From Leptasterias polaris (lineage: Eukaryota > Echinodermata > Asteroidea > Forcipulatida > Asteriidae), in the NCBI GenBank assembly GCA_037783415.1, contig JAZGTN010000044.1, positions 3,109,501 to 3,173,500 of the forward strand: DNA of 64,000 nt. The letters run 5' to 3'. Below the pieces are notes generated by a model. That model worked only from the letters and a program-made list of their open reading frames with translations. It was not told where the DNA came from and ran no database searches. Of this stretch, positions 44,301 through 59,300 are shown one piece after another; position 1 is the first letter of the stretch, and each line of letters begins with the position of its first letter. The position numbers and the translations under genes are program-made.

Positions 44301-47300
44301 CTATTCACATTATTATAATTAATGGGTGGAATTCGGAATCATAATCTAGTTGTGCTTGCTGATTATGATGGATGAAGTCATCTTGTTTTTTCACCCTTAT
44401 TACTTGTTACTTTTTACTTGTTATAATAATCCCCTTGCAGCCCAATTTGGGCTAAACTGGGATGTTTGTGGAAAGTGACGTCAACAGTCTGGTGGATAAG
44501 GTGCCAAAGAAAAGAGAAAAGTGCACTATTTACAGGTGCAGAAATAAGGAAAAGTATTTGTTGTTCAGAGAACAGTGTTGCCATACAGAGGCTGCATTAC
44601 TCTGATGGCAGGGCTGGCTGCTGTTAAAAAGGCCTGTATGTATGGGGCTATGTGCAGAACAGCAGATGGTGGTAGCCTGTTCCAAACTGACATAGTTCTT
44701 GGGAAGAAAGCAAACTGTAGCTAAACTGAGATTTACCAGATTTTTGTTTTACTCTGCTTTCAATTTTACAATTGTTTCTCTTAATTAATAAATGGAGCAA
44801 AGTGATGAGACAAGTTATGGCATTAACATAATGTGACTGGCTTTGACAAAATCCTAAACTTTCATTCAATTTTCAAAATGATTTTTTTTAAAGTGAAGAT
44901 TAACAATATTGTAACGCACTTTCAGAATTTTTCTGAAGTTTTCATCAGAATCTAGACAAAATGGTCTGTGTGTTGCACTGTTGCTATGAACTAGAGTGGG
45001 GTCCATTTTTGACGATACATGAATCTTTTACAATGTGATAAAATGCTGAGAATTTGGTTTTGTCAGAGTGTCTCATACCTGTTTGCTATTACCAGAATAT
45101 CATATGAAGATGAAATTTCTGGGAAATAGTTTGATTCACCTCTTTTTTTCTGTTGGTATTTGATGAGTCCGCATGTTGGACTGTGGAAAAACTATTCACA
45201 TTGTGTACAATAAGTTTCTGCCAACCTTTTAGCCCTAACTAGATTCATCATAATTGCAGAGACACAGGTGCCTCTGCGAAGTACGAGCTTTGAAATTCAT
45301 ATTAAGCTTGTTTCTGATATAGCCGCCAATCCAAATGCATGATACAAATCCCAAAGTCAACAAGGTTTAAAGTATTTCCCACTGTGTGGACCCTCATACA
45401 GCGAACAAAACACCATTGTGTTTCTCTCTTCAGTCTGGCAGAGGTCAATTTCAGGTGTATTTTTCTTGCATGAACAGTTATGTGTTATGCAGCGGTAGTC
45501 TCTCCTGTCTGGAAGGAATCTGTGGTCCGTTGTGGCTTCCTGGCGTACACTTGAGAAAAACATCTGAAATGGAGATTGTATAAATCCGATGGAGATTAGT
45601 TTCACTTTACTTGTTGTGGTGAAATAAGTCAACATGGCATTTGTGCAATAAACTAGGATCATTGGATTTGCAATGAGTGTCTTAACAGTATGATTTTTGA
45701 GTTGTGTTGTGAATATGTTAAGCCTGTAAGGTAATACATTTTATATTTGTACAAAAAGCCACATTTGTAGTCAGACTGTAAAGTGAAAACTACTTATGTG
45801 AATTAAAAAATCTGCAACTACAATCTGCATTCACTATTGTGTTTAAGTTCGAAAGCCATAGTGTCTTTGATTGAACCCCCCCCCCCAAAAAAAAATCTTT
45901 TACTGTGTCACCCAAATGGATGTAGATTGGTATTTGACCCCTTGCCCCAATGTCATTCACGGCAACTGTCTGCCATGCTCACCATTGCATTTTGGGAAGT
46001 CAAATTGTGAACGTGTAAATGCCTAAAATGTGCATAACACTGTATAATATAACACACAGGAACATTAAATCCCAAAATGATGCAAAGATTCTTGTAAAGA
46101 TGGCCATCAGGTGAATTGGGTCAATATTATGCAGTCAGACAACTTCCAGAATAAGTTTTTTGAAAAATTTGTGACCATTACCTTTAGCCTTTTGGAGAAT
46201 CCAGCAGATAATATAGGAGTGCACTTTGAGATATGGGAGTGTACTAGTTTGATTTGATACAGACAAATTTACCCCAACCTAATAAAGTGATGTAGTAATT
46301 GTATTGTGTCCCGCCATATAAAAAAAATGGCTTACTAATACTAGGGTTAATAAAGAATACCATTGAGATTTTTACTTCTTTTCAACCTTCATGTCGATAA
46401 CAATGGCCTGATGGCTTCAGCCAAAAGTAAACTTCTTCTAAAATTCAAACAAAGTCTCAAATACACCATAACTAAGTGTCTATACACATTAATAAAATAA
46501 GATTGTATTTATCCATATGGCTGAAATTATGGATAGAGTACTTCAACATTGCGTGTCACCATTTCCCCAAATTATGCATGCATTCTTACATCCATTCATA
46601 TTTCCATACAACGAATGATTCCACAGATTTATATGCATTTAGTTACGGATTATCACATGCCCCCGAGCTGCAGGATTTGGCGGTTAGAGAAATCCAAATA
46701 TCATGATTGGTTGGGCCTCCCAATAATTGAAAGGACCTATTATATTCCTCTTGCGGCAAAATAGGAGTGTGAATTTTTCTTTGTAGCATTCTGCTAACCA
46801 CCAGCTGTTTGTCCTTTCTATTCATCGGAGGTGTTTTGTTGTAATTGCATCATTTCAACTCAAATACTTTTACAAGAACAAATTTCCAAAACGTTGGTTC
46901 TTTTTCTTTCGTAAAGTCTAAGGATCAAACTTGTCAGTGCATTCAACTTTTATGAAATTTCTAATTAAGTACATTTTGTGGTGAAGATACAAGTAATATC
47001 ACAATGTTGTACGTTACAGAATGGCTTAAGTTAAGGAAAGTGTACTGTTTTCCTCAGATTATGGAGTTTTCAGCCTTGTTTGAATTGTTGAGCATTGTTG
47101 AATGTTCCCCAACTATTCCCCCTGTTGTTATAACTGAATCAGAAGCGATAATTTGCCCAAGTTAAAGTGGTCCTAACTTTCAGTTCACTATTCCCATTTT
47201 GGGCAAATTTTTTCAGTTTTCACCTGGTGTCAGTCATGTGAATGTGATGTCTCAGGATTTTTCCTGATTTCAGGATTTTCTCAAAATCTTCTTGATCCTT

Positions 47301-50300
47301 CAAATTGTCTTGAAAGAATGTAAAGCAGTCACCAAAGGGAGAAAGAAATTGCCCACAGTGTAGTTTTTGTTTTTCTGGTAACACACAAAGTCTGTGAAAC
47401 TCCTGAATTGTAACATCTTGGAGGTTCTGGGTCTAGAATAAGGGGGGAACCCAGACCCACCGGTCTTTTCCAGGAGTTTTCACCTTCGGCAAACCTCATT
47501 CCTGTGATGTGTTGTACTTTTGCGTGATGTCTGAGCCAACCTTCAGGTTTACAAGAAAGAAGATGGAGAACCATTTCACAGTGAAAGCTGTGGATTTAAA
47601 AAGAAACTGTGAAATTCCCCTAAATAGAAACCTGTGCACTGTCCTCAGATTTTTCTAAGCCACTTCCTGTGTTGGGACATTTTAATTGGAGGTGGTGTAA
47701 GCTTTATAGAAAAGTGGTCCTGTAAATTTAGAAAATAATTTATTATGTAACTTCCGTAATTGAATTACAAGCAAAGGAGATCAGCTTGTTGGGTTGGTGT
47801 GGAGGCTGATGCCTGCGAGTGAGCGTCACTATACTGACAATTTTAATGAGACATAAGTATTCTTAAATATCCATGCTTCATTTCGTTTGCCAGAAGATCA
47901 CTTAACAAGTCATCTAATAGGTATGACTAGCCTCTAAATAACTGTGGAAGATCTTACAATTGCAGGACCATCCTGTTAAGAAGCTAAATAACCATTCCTC
48001 CCATTGTCATGCAAGCACACACAAACTTCTATACCCCTCAATTGCTGGAATGTTCGGGTTTCCTGTGAAAAGGACAAGACAGAATGAGAACCCATTAAAG
48101 ATAGCTGCTACTGCCAGACTTTTTTTCTTCTGCTTCTAACTGTATGGGTCAACACAACTCATCAAACCTGGCTTGTACCAGTGCACCTCTTTTGTGCATC
48201 TGACAATCACTGCTGGGGTAAACTCCTAGTGAATAGGACACTTTAGGTTCACTGCCCAACACATCGTAGCTCCAGGCCTGGATCGCTAATCCTAACACTA
48301 TGATATCATAAGAGCAAGGTTTTGTAGGGTCGGTTCGGCTCTTCATTGGTGTCGGAGAGGCCTTTCAGATTCTGGAGATCTGTTATACAGTCGTGGTTAT
48401 GCACAAGATTAACCAGCCATGGCCGCTGGGTAACAAGGTATTGTCAACCAAGGACACCCCATGGTTTTATTCCCTCCCATACTTTGTCGCTGAAAACTAA
48501 AGGAATCTGGAGAACTCCTGGGCGCAATATTAGGGCTAATTTTTCAACAAGTTATGGGCAATCCATTGCTTAGTGATGTATGTTTAATTGGGGAGCGGGA
48601 GGGGAGTTATACCTGAAAGGGGCGCAACAATGCCCCTGTCGACTACCCAACAGAGGTCTGGTGTGAATACACACACCCTCCAGCATTTGACAACCAAACC
48701 GCACTTTTTTCCCCTCTCTGAACACAAAATAGTCCCAGTTGCTTCAAAAGTTCACACGCCAACTGAGTGAAAGCTTGGATAGGCTAAAGAGACATTGAAT
48801 GAGTGGAGGATTTTCGCAAAAGAAAAAGTGATAAATGGTTTGTCAAAACGGGTACAATTAATTTACTCTGGTAAAACTAAGTAGAGGTTATTCACTCCTC
48901 TGGAATTTTAAAAGGACCTTGGTTAATAGCAACTGCCAAGGTGATTTTATTTTTTCTTGAGAATGGAAAACACCCAATGAAAAATTTGTAACTATTTATT
49001 TGGAAACGCTTTGTGGGGAAATGCAATGCAACTACTGAGAGTCAGCTAGGTTCCTGCAAACAATGGGTATTAAAGAAGTCAACCTCTATCAAATAGGAAA
49101 GAAACCACCCACCTCCCTCCTCCATAAACTTAGCTATTTTCCACAGATGCACCTCTTGTTTAGGGGGGAAGCACAAAAGAGCGTCTTTACTGCTGTTTAC
49201 TTTTGGTTTGTACATTTACAAAAAGACGATGAGCTTAATTTGTTTTCCATTTTCATGACAGAACAGAATAAAACAACGATTTTGTTTTGTTCTGTTAAAT
49301 GGTAAGTTTCATCATGGAGGAAGGAAATCTAATCTTCCATGCCTTCATAAAGATTTGTTTCACGTTGTTGCCTTTGACTCGGAAAAGAAAGACACGGTCT
49401 GATTAAACAAAACTGTCCGAAGAGGACAGCATTTCTGACAATGGTAAATCTTAGAAACATGGTACCATATGTAACACTTTACCTAGCTAGCCTTTTCCAT
49501 GAATCTCCACAACCACCATGTATTTCATTTGAGCTTACTTTGCCTGGACACGAGTGATTGATCAAGTGTAACTGAACTCTGAAAGGACATTCCTGCCAAC
49601 AAAAACCCCATACCCAAACAAAAACCCCATACCCAAACAAAAACCCCATACCCAAACAAAAACCCCATACCCAAACAAAAACCCCATACCCAAACAAAAA
49701 CCCCATACCCAAACAAAAACCCCATACCCAAACAAAAACCCCATACCCAAACAAAAACCCCATACCCAAACAAAAACCCCATACCCAAACAAAAACCCCA
49801 TACCCAAACAAAAACCCCATACCCAAACAAAAACCCCATACCCAAACAAAAACCCCATACCCAAACAAAAACCCCATACCCAAACAAAAACCCCATACCC
49901 AAACAAAAACCCCATACCCAAACAAAAACCCCATACCCAAACAAAAACCCCATACCCAAACAAAAACCCCATACCCAAACAAAAACCCCATACCCAAACA
50001 AAAACCCCATACCCAAACAAAAACCCCATACCCAAACAAAAACCCCATACCCAAACAAAAAACCCATACCCAAACAAAAACCCCATACCCAAACAAAAAC
50101 CCCATACCCAAACAAAAACCCCATACCCAAACAAAAACCCCATACCCAAACAAAAACCCCATACCCAAACAAAAACCCCATACCCAAACAAAAACCCCAT
50201 ACCCAAACAAAAACCCCATACCCAAACAAAAACCCCATACCCAAACAAAAACCCCATACCCAAACAAAAACCCCATACCCAAACAAAAACCCCATACCCA

Positions 50301-53300
50301 AACAAAAACCCCATACCCAAACAAAAACCCCATACCCAAACAAAAACCCCATACCCAAACAAAAACCCCATACCCAAACAAAAACCCCATACCCAAACAA
50401 AAACCCCATACCCAAACAAAAACCCCATACCCAAACAAAAACCAACTGGCGGGACAAGGAAGACTAATCAAAAGAGAACCCAACAAAGAATCAAAATCCT
50501 GTCAATTAACACACCCCATTGGCCCAATATGTCAGTCTGTTAAGCTTTCCATATTTGAATCTATGATGAATTTATAATTGTAACTGTTTGTCACAATGGA
50601 ATACAAAGAAATTCTTGGGCAAAAAATTGAATACGGCGGCGGCGTCAGTCAGTCAGTCAGCTCCCAAGTGCCGTTTTTATTTCCAGTATGTCTGTCCAGT
50701 CCCAATGGATTTGATTTGAAGAATGACCCTTACTAAATCAGCAGAAATATATAACAACAAAGAGGTTAGAAAAACGTTGGGTGAAAGAGCTCGGACATTG
50801 AGAGTAAAACTGAGAGAGAAATGCAGTTTTGTTGAGTTCATTACAGAGCAAATCAAGCATCACCTCCAGAAAATATAAATAAATAGAAAATCCCAAGAGT
50901 TCCCAGGCCAGCAGGTTGTTGAACATTTCACATCAATATATACCCTGGATATACTTCCTTGATGTGAGATTCTGTTCTACACAAGAAACCTGTTACTCAG
51001 AGCATCCTTTCTCTATGCTCAGAGGGATGCAGATCCTATGAAGGCAATCAATTTTCAAAAAGTTAGACTGCGACATAGTATTACCATTGTAATCAAAGAG
51101 ACCTTACAACAAACTGTCATGTAACACTGTACCTTACTATATTGAGGGTTGTTAGATCAAAATAGACTGTGCAAAGATTGTGACCCGTTAAAGGCACAAG
51201 TTTGTTTCCCTAATGTACGTGGGACTGGGAGTGGGACCAAAGTGCTCCCCAACATGTTTGAATACTTGTGAGACTTGTACGGTCTAGCACATTATGTTGA
51301 ACTTTTAAATACCCAAATTTATAATCTGAATCATTAGGGCAAGAATTGACCAGCTGTATTGTGTATTATTAAATGAAATTTCCACAGGTTGGTTGTAGTA
51401 CATGTAGGTTGTGTTCATTGAAGAAAGGAATTGGTACCCTCCAAAAAAGAAAAATGATGTGTAGGCCTACCTAGTGCCAAAACCAGTATGCCGTCAAAGT
51501 AACCCAAACACAACAATCAAACAAATGTTATTCAGAAAGTTTTCCTGCCTGGTTGGTGCTCTCACATTTAGTCAGTTAACAAGAGCTCCAGTGCACTTTG
51601 ATTTTGTTCAACTGTCATTTAATACTTACAGCTCTGTGAGTATTTTGCCAACATGCATTATCCGTAATTGCTAATATTCCTTGGCTGAAAAGGTTGTATT
51701 AACACTGTAAAGTTCATTCAGTACAATACATCATGCACATATCACATCTGGAGAAATACTTAAGCCCCCAAAGTGCCAATAATTTAATTGTATGACCTTT
51801 GTGTATGTAATAAGGCACAGAGGATTCTGTGATGTGTTACCACCATGCCAATTAGTTGAGCTGTTACCCAACAGATTGGTTGTGACATAAATATGCAGAC
51901 TGATCTTTTACTGATACTCGAAAATGTCATTTTGGTGGTCTGCTGTTGATGAACTGGGCCAAACCTGTTGGCAATTATTGTTTGAATGAATGGTTTATGT
52001 TTTATTGGATTGTTTACCATCTCAGTTGATAATTTCTTCTATTGGCATTCTCGAGGGGATTTGTACTGATGTACACACAAAATGTGTTTGCATTTACGTA
52101 CTGAAAGCACAAATATTGCTGCAGTAAGTGATGTTTAAAGCTTTGCATGGTGTGGAAAATAAAAAGGTAACTATAACTAAAAAACTTGTGGATACAACAA
52201 TGTATACATCTTATTTTGGAGGAGATTTGGCTCTGAAAAGAGTCGGTGTTGTATCAACTTTCTGGACAGTACACTCTGCTCGTCTTTGAGCTCGACTTGG
52301 AGAAGACAAACAAAGTGTACTGTTTGAAACATCGACGACACAGCGGCTCTTTTCACAGCCAACACTCCTCCCAATAGAGATTTACACATGGTTGTACCTG
52401 AAAGTTTACTAGATATAGTTACTCCTTATTACTGCAGTTCTGTGCATGATGCACACTTTCCTCCATCCTCTGATCTGAAGCTGGCCAGCACTCCTCCCAA
52501 TATAGATTTACACATGGTTGTACCAGAAAGTTTACTAGTTATAGTTACTCCTTATTACTGCAGTTCTGTGCCTGTTTAAATAGGAATGCCAAATCCAACA
52601 AACGGCTTTCCTATAACATAACTCTTCTCTGTTTTTGTTGCCCCGTCATTGAGTGGCTTTTGTACTGTTTCAGGACAAATTTACATTAATAGTAACATAT
52701 ATTTGAGAAGGCTCCTATTTCAAACAAAATCATTATAAAGTAAAATTTGTCATAATTATAAAAGTCATGTAGGCCTATATATATTATTTGGGGGGTTAAA
52801 GTGTGGCTCTGTTTTTGAATACCTCATGTGCATATGTGTTATTCTTTATTTCAATATCTTTTCAGAATATTTTATTTACTTTCTTTGAGCCAGTTGTTAT
52901 CTCTTAAAACTGAGCTGTTGTGTTTTCTCCTGCACTTTAACACAGCATAGAGCTGTATGCAGCATATCCTAACTAAAAGTCTGAGGCTAAATTGTGTCAC
53001 AACAATAGTTGTTCCCGTTTATCCAATGCAGCATCTGAAAAGAAATTACGAAAACTCCAACATATGGCCCTAAACCAGCTCAAGGTGGAAAAACAGAAAT
53101 GTTATCCAGCATTTAAGACTTCATGAAAATAGCCCAAGGAAACTAGACAAAACACACACATGATGGAGCCACACACTGAAACCAACTTTCTAAACTATTT
53201 AGAGGTTTACATTACAGCAAGAAAACAGGGAAGATTGAAGGGATTAAAGGGTTGCTATAGCCATTTTGGAAGATTTTTGACCTTGTGGATATAAAAAACA

Positions 53301-56300
53301 ACAGATGTTTAGGGTCTATTGACACTGTAAAGGTCTGGTTGCTGAGTTGTCACAATACTGGTTCAAATACTATGATGTCACTATGTTAGTCATTCATAGT
53401 GTCAAAGAGGTATTATTTGCTTCTCTTCACCCAGGTGTATAAATGAGTATTTGAAGGAGTTAAGGAAATACTGATTTTGTAATATAAAAATATGCTATCA
53501 AGTTAAAAACCACAAGGGAAACTGACTGGGATATTGACAAAATGGAGAGACCACCATCATTCATAGGGCTAGATAGCTCAGTTTTGATAGAGTGTTGGCA
53601 AGTTAAACCGGAAGTTGTTGGTACAAATCCCGCTCCAGTAAATTTGTCGTTGTTCAACCCCAAATTATAAAAATATGTTGTCACACTTGAAAAACAAAAA
53701 CTGCCATAGTCATGGAATTCCAACAACAGATTGTTTTAAAACAGTGGCATTGAATGCTATTATATGGAGTCTGGCAGTTCTGATACATTAATTCAGAGAC
53801 GTGTCCCTTGGGCATTTTGGTCTCCCTCTGCACAGTCCCTGTCTGACCCATAAGGTCACTGGTCTCTGGTCCTCTGGGACAGAGATGTGACCTCAAAGTG
53901 CAAAATTGTTTTATTGTTTCACTGAACCCCTTTGCTCTTTGACTGAACTGGCTGAAAGATTAAGAAATTTAAAAGGATTTGGTATTATCTTATTTAGTTT
54001 TGCTTTGGTTTTATAAGCAGCTGTGGTAGAAACAGTGATTACCTTTACCATAGGCTATAATAAGGCAATCTTATTAAAAGGTGATGAACTGTGAAAGCTT
54101 CCCCTCAAGTTGATAATAAAGCTTCCCCTCAAGTTGAGCACATTAACTTGATGATGCTTAAATTTACCTTTACAGTTGAGTAGACTCTGAGATGAACTAT
54201 TTAGTTAACAATTAATAGTTTACCGAGCATAAGCCGTGTTGATTGATGGTTTGCATGATTCTACGGTTGAGTAGACTCTGAGATAAAGACATTAGTTAAC
54301 AATTAATAGTTATATTTATTGATGGTTTGCATGATTCTCAAAAGGTCAACAACAGTTTCAATCTGAATTGTAGGGACACCTCTGTGTTTCTTCCCTTTTG
54401 CTTGGAACTAACCTTTGAAAGTGGATTGCCCTACGGCTTCAAGCATGCAAACCTCACCTGGCTTGAGTTGTTGTTGGCCTAGCTGACATCATCTGATTTC
54501 GTAGAAAGAGCTAATTGTTGTTCAGATTCCTTCCAGTTTTAAAGCTTCTTTCTTGGGAAGGGTAGACTCTCTTTGTACTACTGTGGTTCTGACATTGAGT
54601 AGGACTATGCAACAAACAGTTTGCATACTAAAGGCCTAATTTCGTGGTGTGGCTTTTGACGCCATAATCATGAAAAATGGTTGCATTGGCAAGCAGTGTT
54701 TCTGCAGGGTGGTAAACTAAGTTTATGCAGGGTGATTAATGCCATCACCCCTCGGATTTCCGTTCTTTGAACATTTATGTATTTTATAGTTTTAAAGGCA
54801 CTGTACACATTTGGTATTATTACTCAAAATATATATAGCATAAAAACTTACTTGGTAACGAGCAACGGAGAGCTGTTGATAGTATAAAACATTGTGAGAA
54901 ACGACTCCCTCTGAAGTAACGTAGTTTTTTAGAAAGAGGTAATTTCTCACTAAAATAATAAAAGACTTCTGGCCAGAAGCCTTTTATTCCTATCTGAAAG
55001 CACACTAATTTGTACAACAAGGGTGTTTTTCTTTCATTATTTTCTTGCAACTTGAATAACCAATTGAGCCCAAATTTTCACAGGCTTGTTATTTTATGCA
55101 TATGTTGAGATGTAAGTTATGTAAGTTATGTGCAAATCTATGAACATTTATATTTTCAATCTAACCAGATTTGTAAGCAAAATATTCCGTGCTTACTGGC
55201 TTTATGAAACTGGATACTGAAAAGAGGCCTGTTGTTAACCATACTGTATGTATTGCGGTTGCCCCATGGGTGCAAGCACAGTCACCCTGAGTCTATCAAC
55301 CAGGCCAACCATTTGGAATGTGCCATTTATATCATTAGTAATTCAATAAGAATTACCCTATGGGATATTGGGGAAGAATCAGAAACACATTTCAAAATGT
55401 TTTTTGTTTCAAAGTTGTCCAAAAAAAATTCAATGAGTGGGAGGAAAATCTATGAAACACTGAGGTAGACATTTTTTCTCGTGGCATCTGTATGGATTTG
55501 ATTTTCAGTTTTTACTAGACTGTTTTCTCCTGAGAAATAGAAGCTTCCCTAAAGTAGTATTCCATTACAAATTCGTTTCTCAATTTTCACAGGTGTCTTT
55601 ACTCTTTCCTGCTTTTCTCATGCCAAAAGACAGCTAGACATTAGTGTCAAGGAACTGTGTATTTAAACAATTAGGACGGGTTCCCCAAAGTGGCTATTCA
55701 AAGTTATGCTTTCATGATTTCCAAGACAGTGCCAATTTTTCTCTTGTTCTTGCATCAGATGATGGAAATTGTTTTGTAAGTTATGGTAAAACTTTCCTCA
55801 GTGCACAGAATCCTTTCTTTGTGTACTCTATGATTCCACACACAGAGGCATGTGCAAAGTTCCATAGGGAAAAACATACTAAAAGCACCATGTTTTTGTT
55901 TATGACTTTGGATGACCAAAGTGAAATATGGCAGGATTTCTGAGACATTTTGTTTGGGGCATAAACTGTGGGTTTGTGTCTAATGAATGGCAGGCAACAC
56001 TCCCCTCTCAGTGTGTCAGCCTGCTACTAGTGTTATGTGTCACTCCTGCTCTGTCAAGCCACAGTGGATGGAGTCCAGACTCAATTGACTAACAAAGTAC
56101 TTTTTGGTAACTTTGGAGGAAGGAAGATGGTTTTCTGGAATCCCAGAACCCAAAAGGAGGACCCTCATTTACCCACTGCTTTGAGTAATCTTCATCCCAC
56201 TGCATCCCTCTCTATTATGTATGACACTTCCTTTGGGACGTATTGCTTCCTGTAATGATATAATGGGGAAAAACCTGGGTTGTTCTAAAACCCCCTCGAC

Positions 56301-59300
56301 CCCCACGACCCACGACCCTCGACCCCTCGACTTATGCTCGATTTTTTTTTATGTACACCAAAATTGCCACATGACACGATCTCAGCCAATCACGCACGAA
56401 GCAAACTGCGCGTGATTGGCTGAGATCGGGTACTGTGGCAATTTTGGTGTACAGAAAAGAAATCGCGGCATTTCCAAGCGTATCTCTTGGCCGACCCGAG
56501 CCTGAATAGGAGTATATCCCAACTGGGATCCTGCGTTTACCGCCCGAGTACGATTTAGGCCAACTCATTACGTGATGATCAGGCAGACTAATTTCCGGCT
56601 GATCGCTCCCGTCCTGTGTCAACAATTACTACTTGCTCTATGCGGAGCTCGAGGTTGTAGACCCGACCGACCATGGCCCACACGTGTTTTGGGGTTGTCA
56701 GTCTCCCACACCCGGGCCCCCGACCATATGAAACGAGATCATGATCGGTGTGCACGTAACGTGCACACAGACTGGCAAACAATTGTTGACAACAACACGA
56801 AATTATTTGACATGCTTACCTCTCTTCTTGTGTCGTGACTCTCACTCGGTCGGTGCAACACCACTGACTCTGGACGTATGGTCTGTTGGTCATCAGCAGG
56901 TCGCCGGAAGGAAGTCGCGTCGCCAGACCAGCTAGCTCTTTGGATCACACGCTGTGAATTCTAAATCGGGAACTTAATTCTTACTCGGCCGTAAAGCGAT
57001 GTGTTATGAATTGGAATTGGGACACGTTTCGATAACGGGGCGGACGTCGAGGGGTCGTGGGTCGTGGGGGTCGAGGGGGTCGAGGGGGTTTTAGAACAAC
57101 CCGAAAAACCTGCACTCCTGTGACAGGATATCCAGTGATAGCCAGGAGTGATTCAATGAAATTGGGCCCAAGGCGGAATTACTGAATACTGAGTATTTGG
57201 GAAATGAGGTCATTAAAAATGTGCTTCGAGATCATCAGTTTTGAAAACTAATTTTTACAAATATTTCTTTACACAGCTGGAAATGATTATCTTGGGACCA
57301 GAAAATTGTACACTCTGGGGCTAAATAAAAATATAAAAAAGCCACTGCAGTGCATAATGGGTCTTACAGCTCAATAAAAATGAAATCCATGAAAGGTCTG
57401 CTTCCAAATGATTGATTGTTATGATCGGAGAAATCTCAAATTCGATGATAAATTTTGTTGGAACACAAGTATTTATAAGACATATGGTAAATATCAGGAT
57501 TTTGTCAGACATAGTTTTTATTATGGTTATCGACCTCTTTTTGTAGTCTTAAAATTATGATTTGGTTTATTTCATAGATTTGTAAAAGTGTTTTGGTAAA
57601 AAGGTAAAGCTCTTGTTGTGATGGAGTGTGAACAGATTATTTGAAAGAATAATTAAAATATACTTGATAATGTTTGTAAGGTGTCTTTAACATAAATTGG
57701 TATACTTTTTGATCAGAGTAACTTAAGATGTGATTGTGGGATATTATAAACTATAATTGAAGCTTAAATAACAGTATGGTTTCCATAACATGACCACCCT
57801 TCAACACCTTTGACACCATTAAGAACCCAATATGTACCCATATTGTCCTGGCACCTGACTGAGACATGGTTGTAATTCCATTGTAGGTCTCTGGGTTTAG
57901 CAGCAGGTGGGTAAAAGGAGTGTAACTCAAGCTGATTTTTTGGTGACTTCTTTTTGGATCCAATGATTTGATTACAAGCTCCATTGAAGAGCAAGTGTGA
58001 AACTTGAACAACTGATTGGTCTTGATGGAGTTACCGCATTGCTCTGGGGCTATTTCCACATGAAGGATTGTGCCAAAGAACAATTGAACTTGATACCACT
58101 GTTATTGTGTCTTGTTTAGTTCCAGAAATAACATACTCCACACCCTGAGGCGTGTGACCCATTTTTAAGGGATTGTTCACTTTCCAAACAACCAGCCTGT
58201 GAAACTTTCATCAAATTAGGACGTCACTATTTAGTAAAAACTACCCCCAAATAGTTGCTGCAATCAAAAAGCAACAGTGATTTTTGAGGGCTGTGAATGG
58301 TAATAACTTAATGTTAATGACAGTATATCAGATGGAAGTGTTTCTAGTTAGGGTTGGCACTATAATAAGTATTCGTCAGTTGGAAGTGTTTCTAATTAGG
58401 GTTAGCACTGGTATAAACTTTGAAATTAGTAAATTTCCAAATTGAACTGGGCCCAATTTCATAAAGCCTGTTAGCATAAAATACTGCTTGACAAACTTCT
58501 TTGCTAAGCAAAAATTGAGTGGGGTACTAGTCACAACAATGCAAACTTCATGTAATTTTGGCTGGTAACCTGTTTCTGCTAAGCAATACTTTTCTGTGCT
58601 GAGCGTTAACAGGCTTTATGAAATTGGGCCCTAATCAGTTTGTAATGATTACCAATCCTGTATTTAACCGTTGATGAACCAACATTTCTTTTACTTCTGC
58701 AGCTGAGTACGAGGAGCTCTTGACATATGGGGAAGCCAGGGTACAGGAAAGTTTCCGCATCTTGTACATCAGTTTCGCCTTGGACCTGGACAACGATATC
58801 AGAGATCTTTTTGCTGACCTCAAAACCCATTTAAATGGAGGACAGGTAAGGGTTCTTGTTGGATGATAAGCAATATTGATGCCTTACAAATTTTATCTAG
58901 CCCTGTAAGTTTTCTGTACTTGGAAGGATGTCACTGTGATGCTATCAATGTGAACGTTCTTTGTCTGGAATCCAATTTCAGTGCGAACATTTCAAGGAAG
59001 CCATTTCACACATCACACTGTTTTTGATCTTGATAAAGGCATTTGAACCTGTGTGTAGTTATCTCTTCGCTTTGATGGGAAAGGATGGGGGAATGATTTA
59101 CATCTCAGGCTTCTGATCAATTGAAAAAGTCTGTAAGTTTGAATTTTCTTCTGCATATGATGCAAAACATGCTGCAAGTTTTACAGGAGTGTTGCAGGTC
59201 TAATTTGTTTGTCTAACCTGTTTGTTTGAATGCATTTCATTAAGTGAATAAAAGAGTGGTGACAAAGTCTTAAACAGCCATTTAAAATTGAAGGGTCTTG

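Larger units (their letters stand above)
31156..58702. other. Glypican intron 2, 27.5 kb
   Basis: AT-rich non-coding DNA. From 31156 to about 47400 I recognise almost no dispersed repeats apart from a fragment at 36489, small palindromes (for example GATAGGCATCGGCCTATC at about 42930) and an imperfect element near 34985-35160. Open frames here are short and none resembles a known protein. Repeats resume from 47420 and are listed separately. Confidence 0.6.

Noticed and set aside
49479..50486. Open frames of about 290-335 codons in all three minus-strand frames
   Set aside because: They are produced by the 19-bp satellite, whose unit has no stop in any frame; the protein is a pure 19-residue periodic repeat with no start context or known family.
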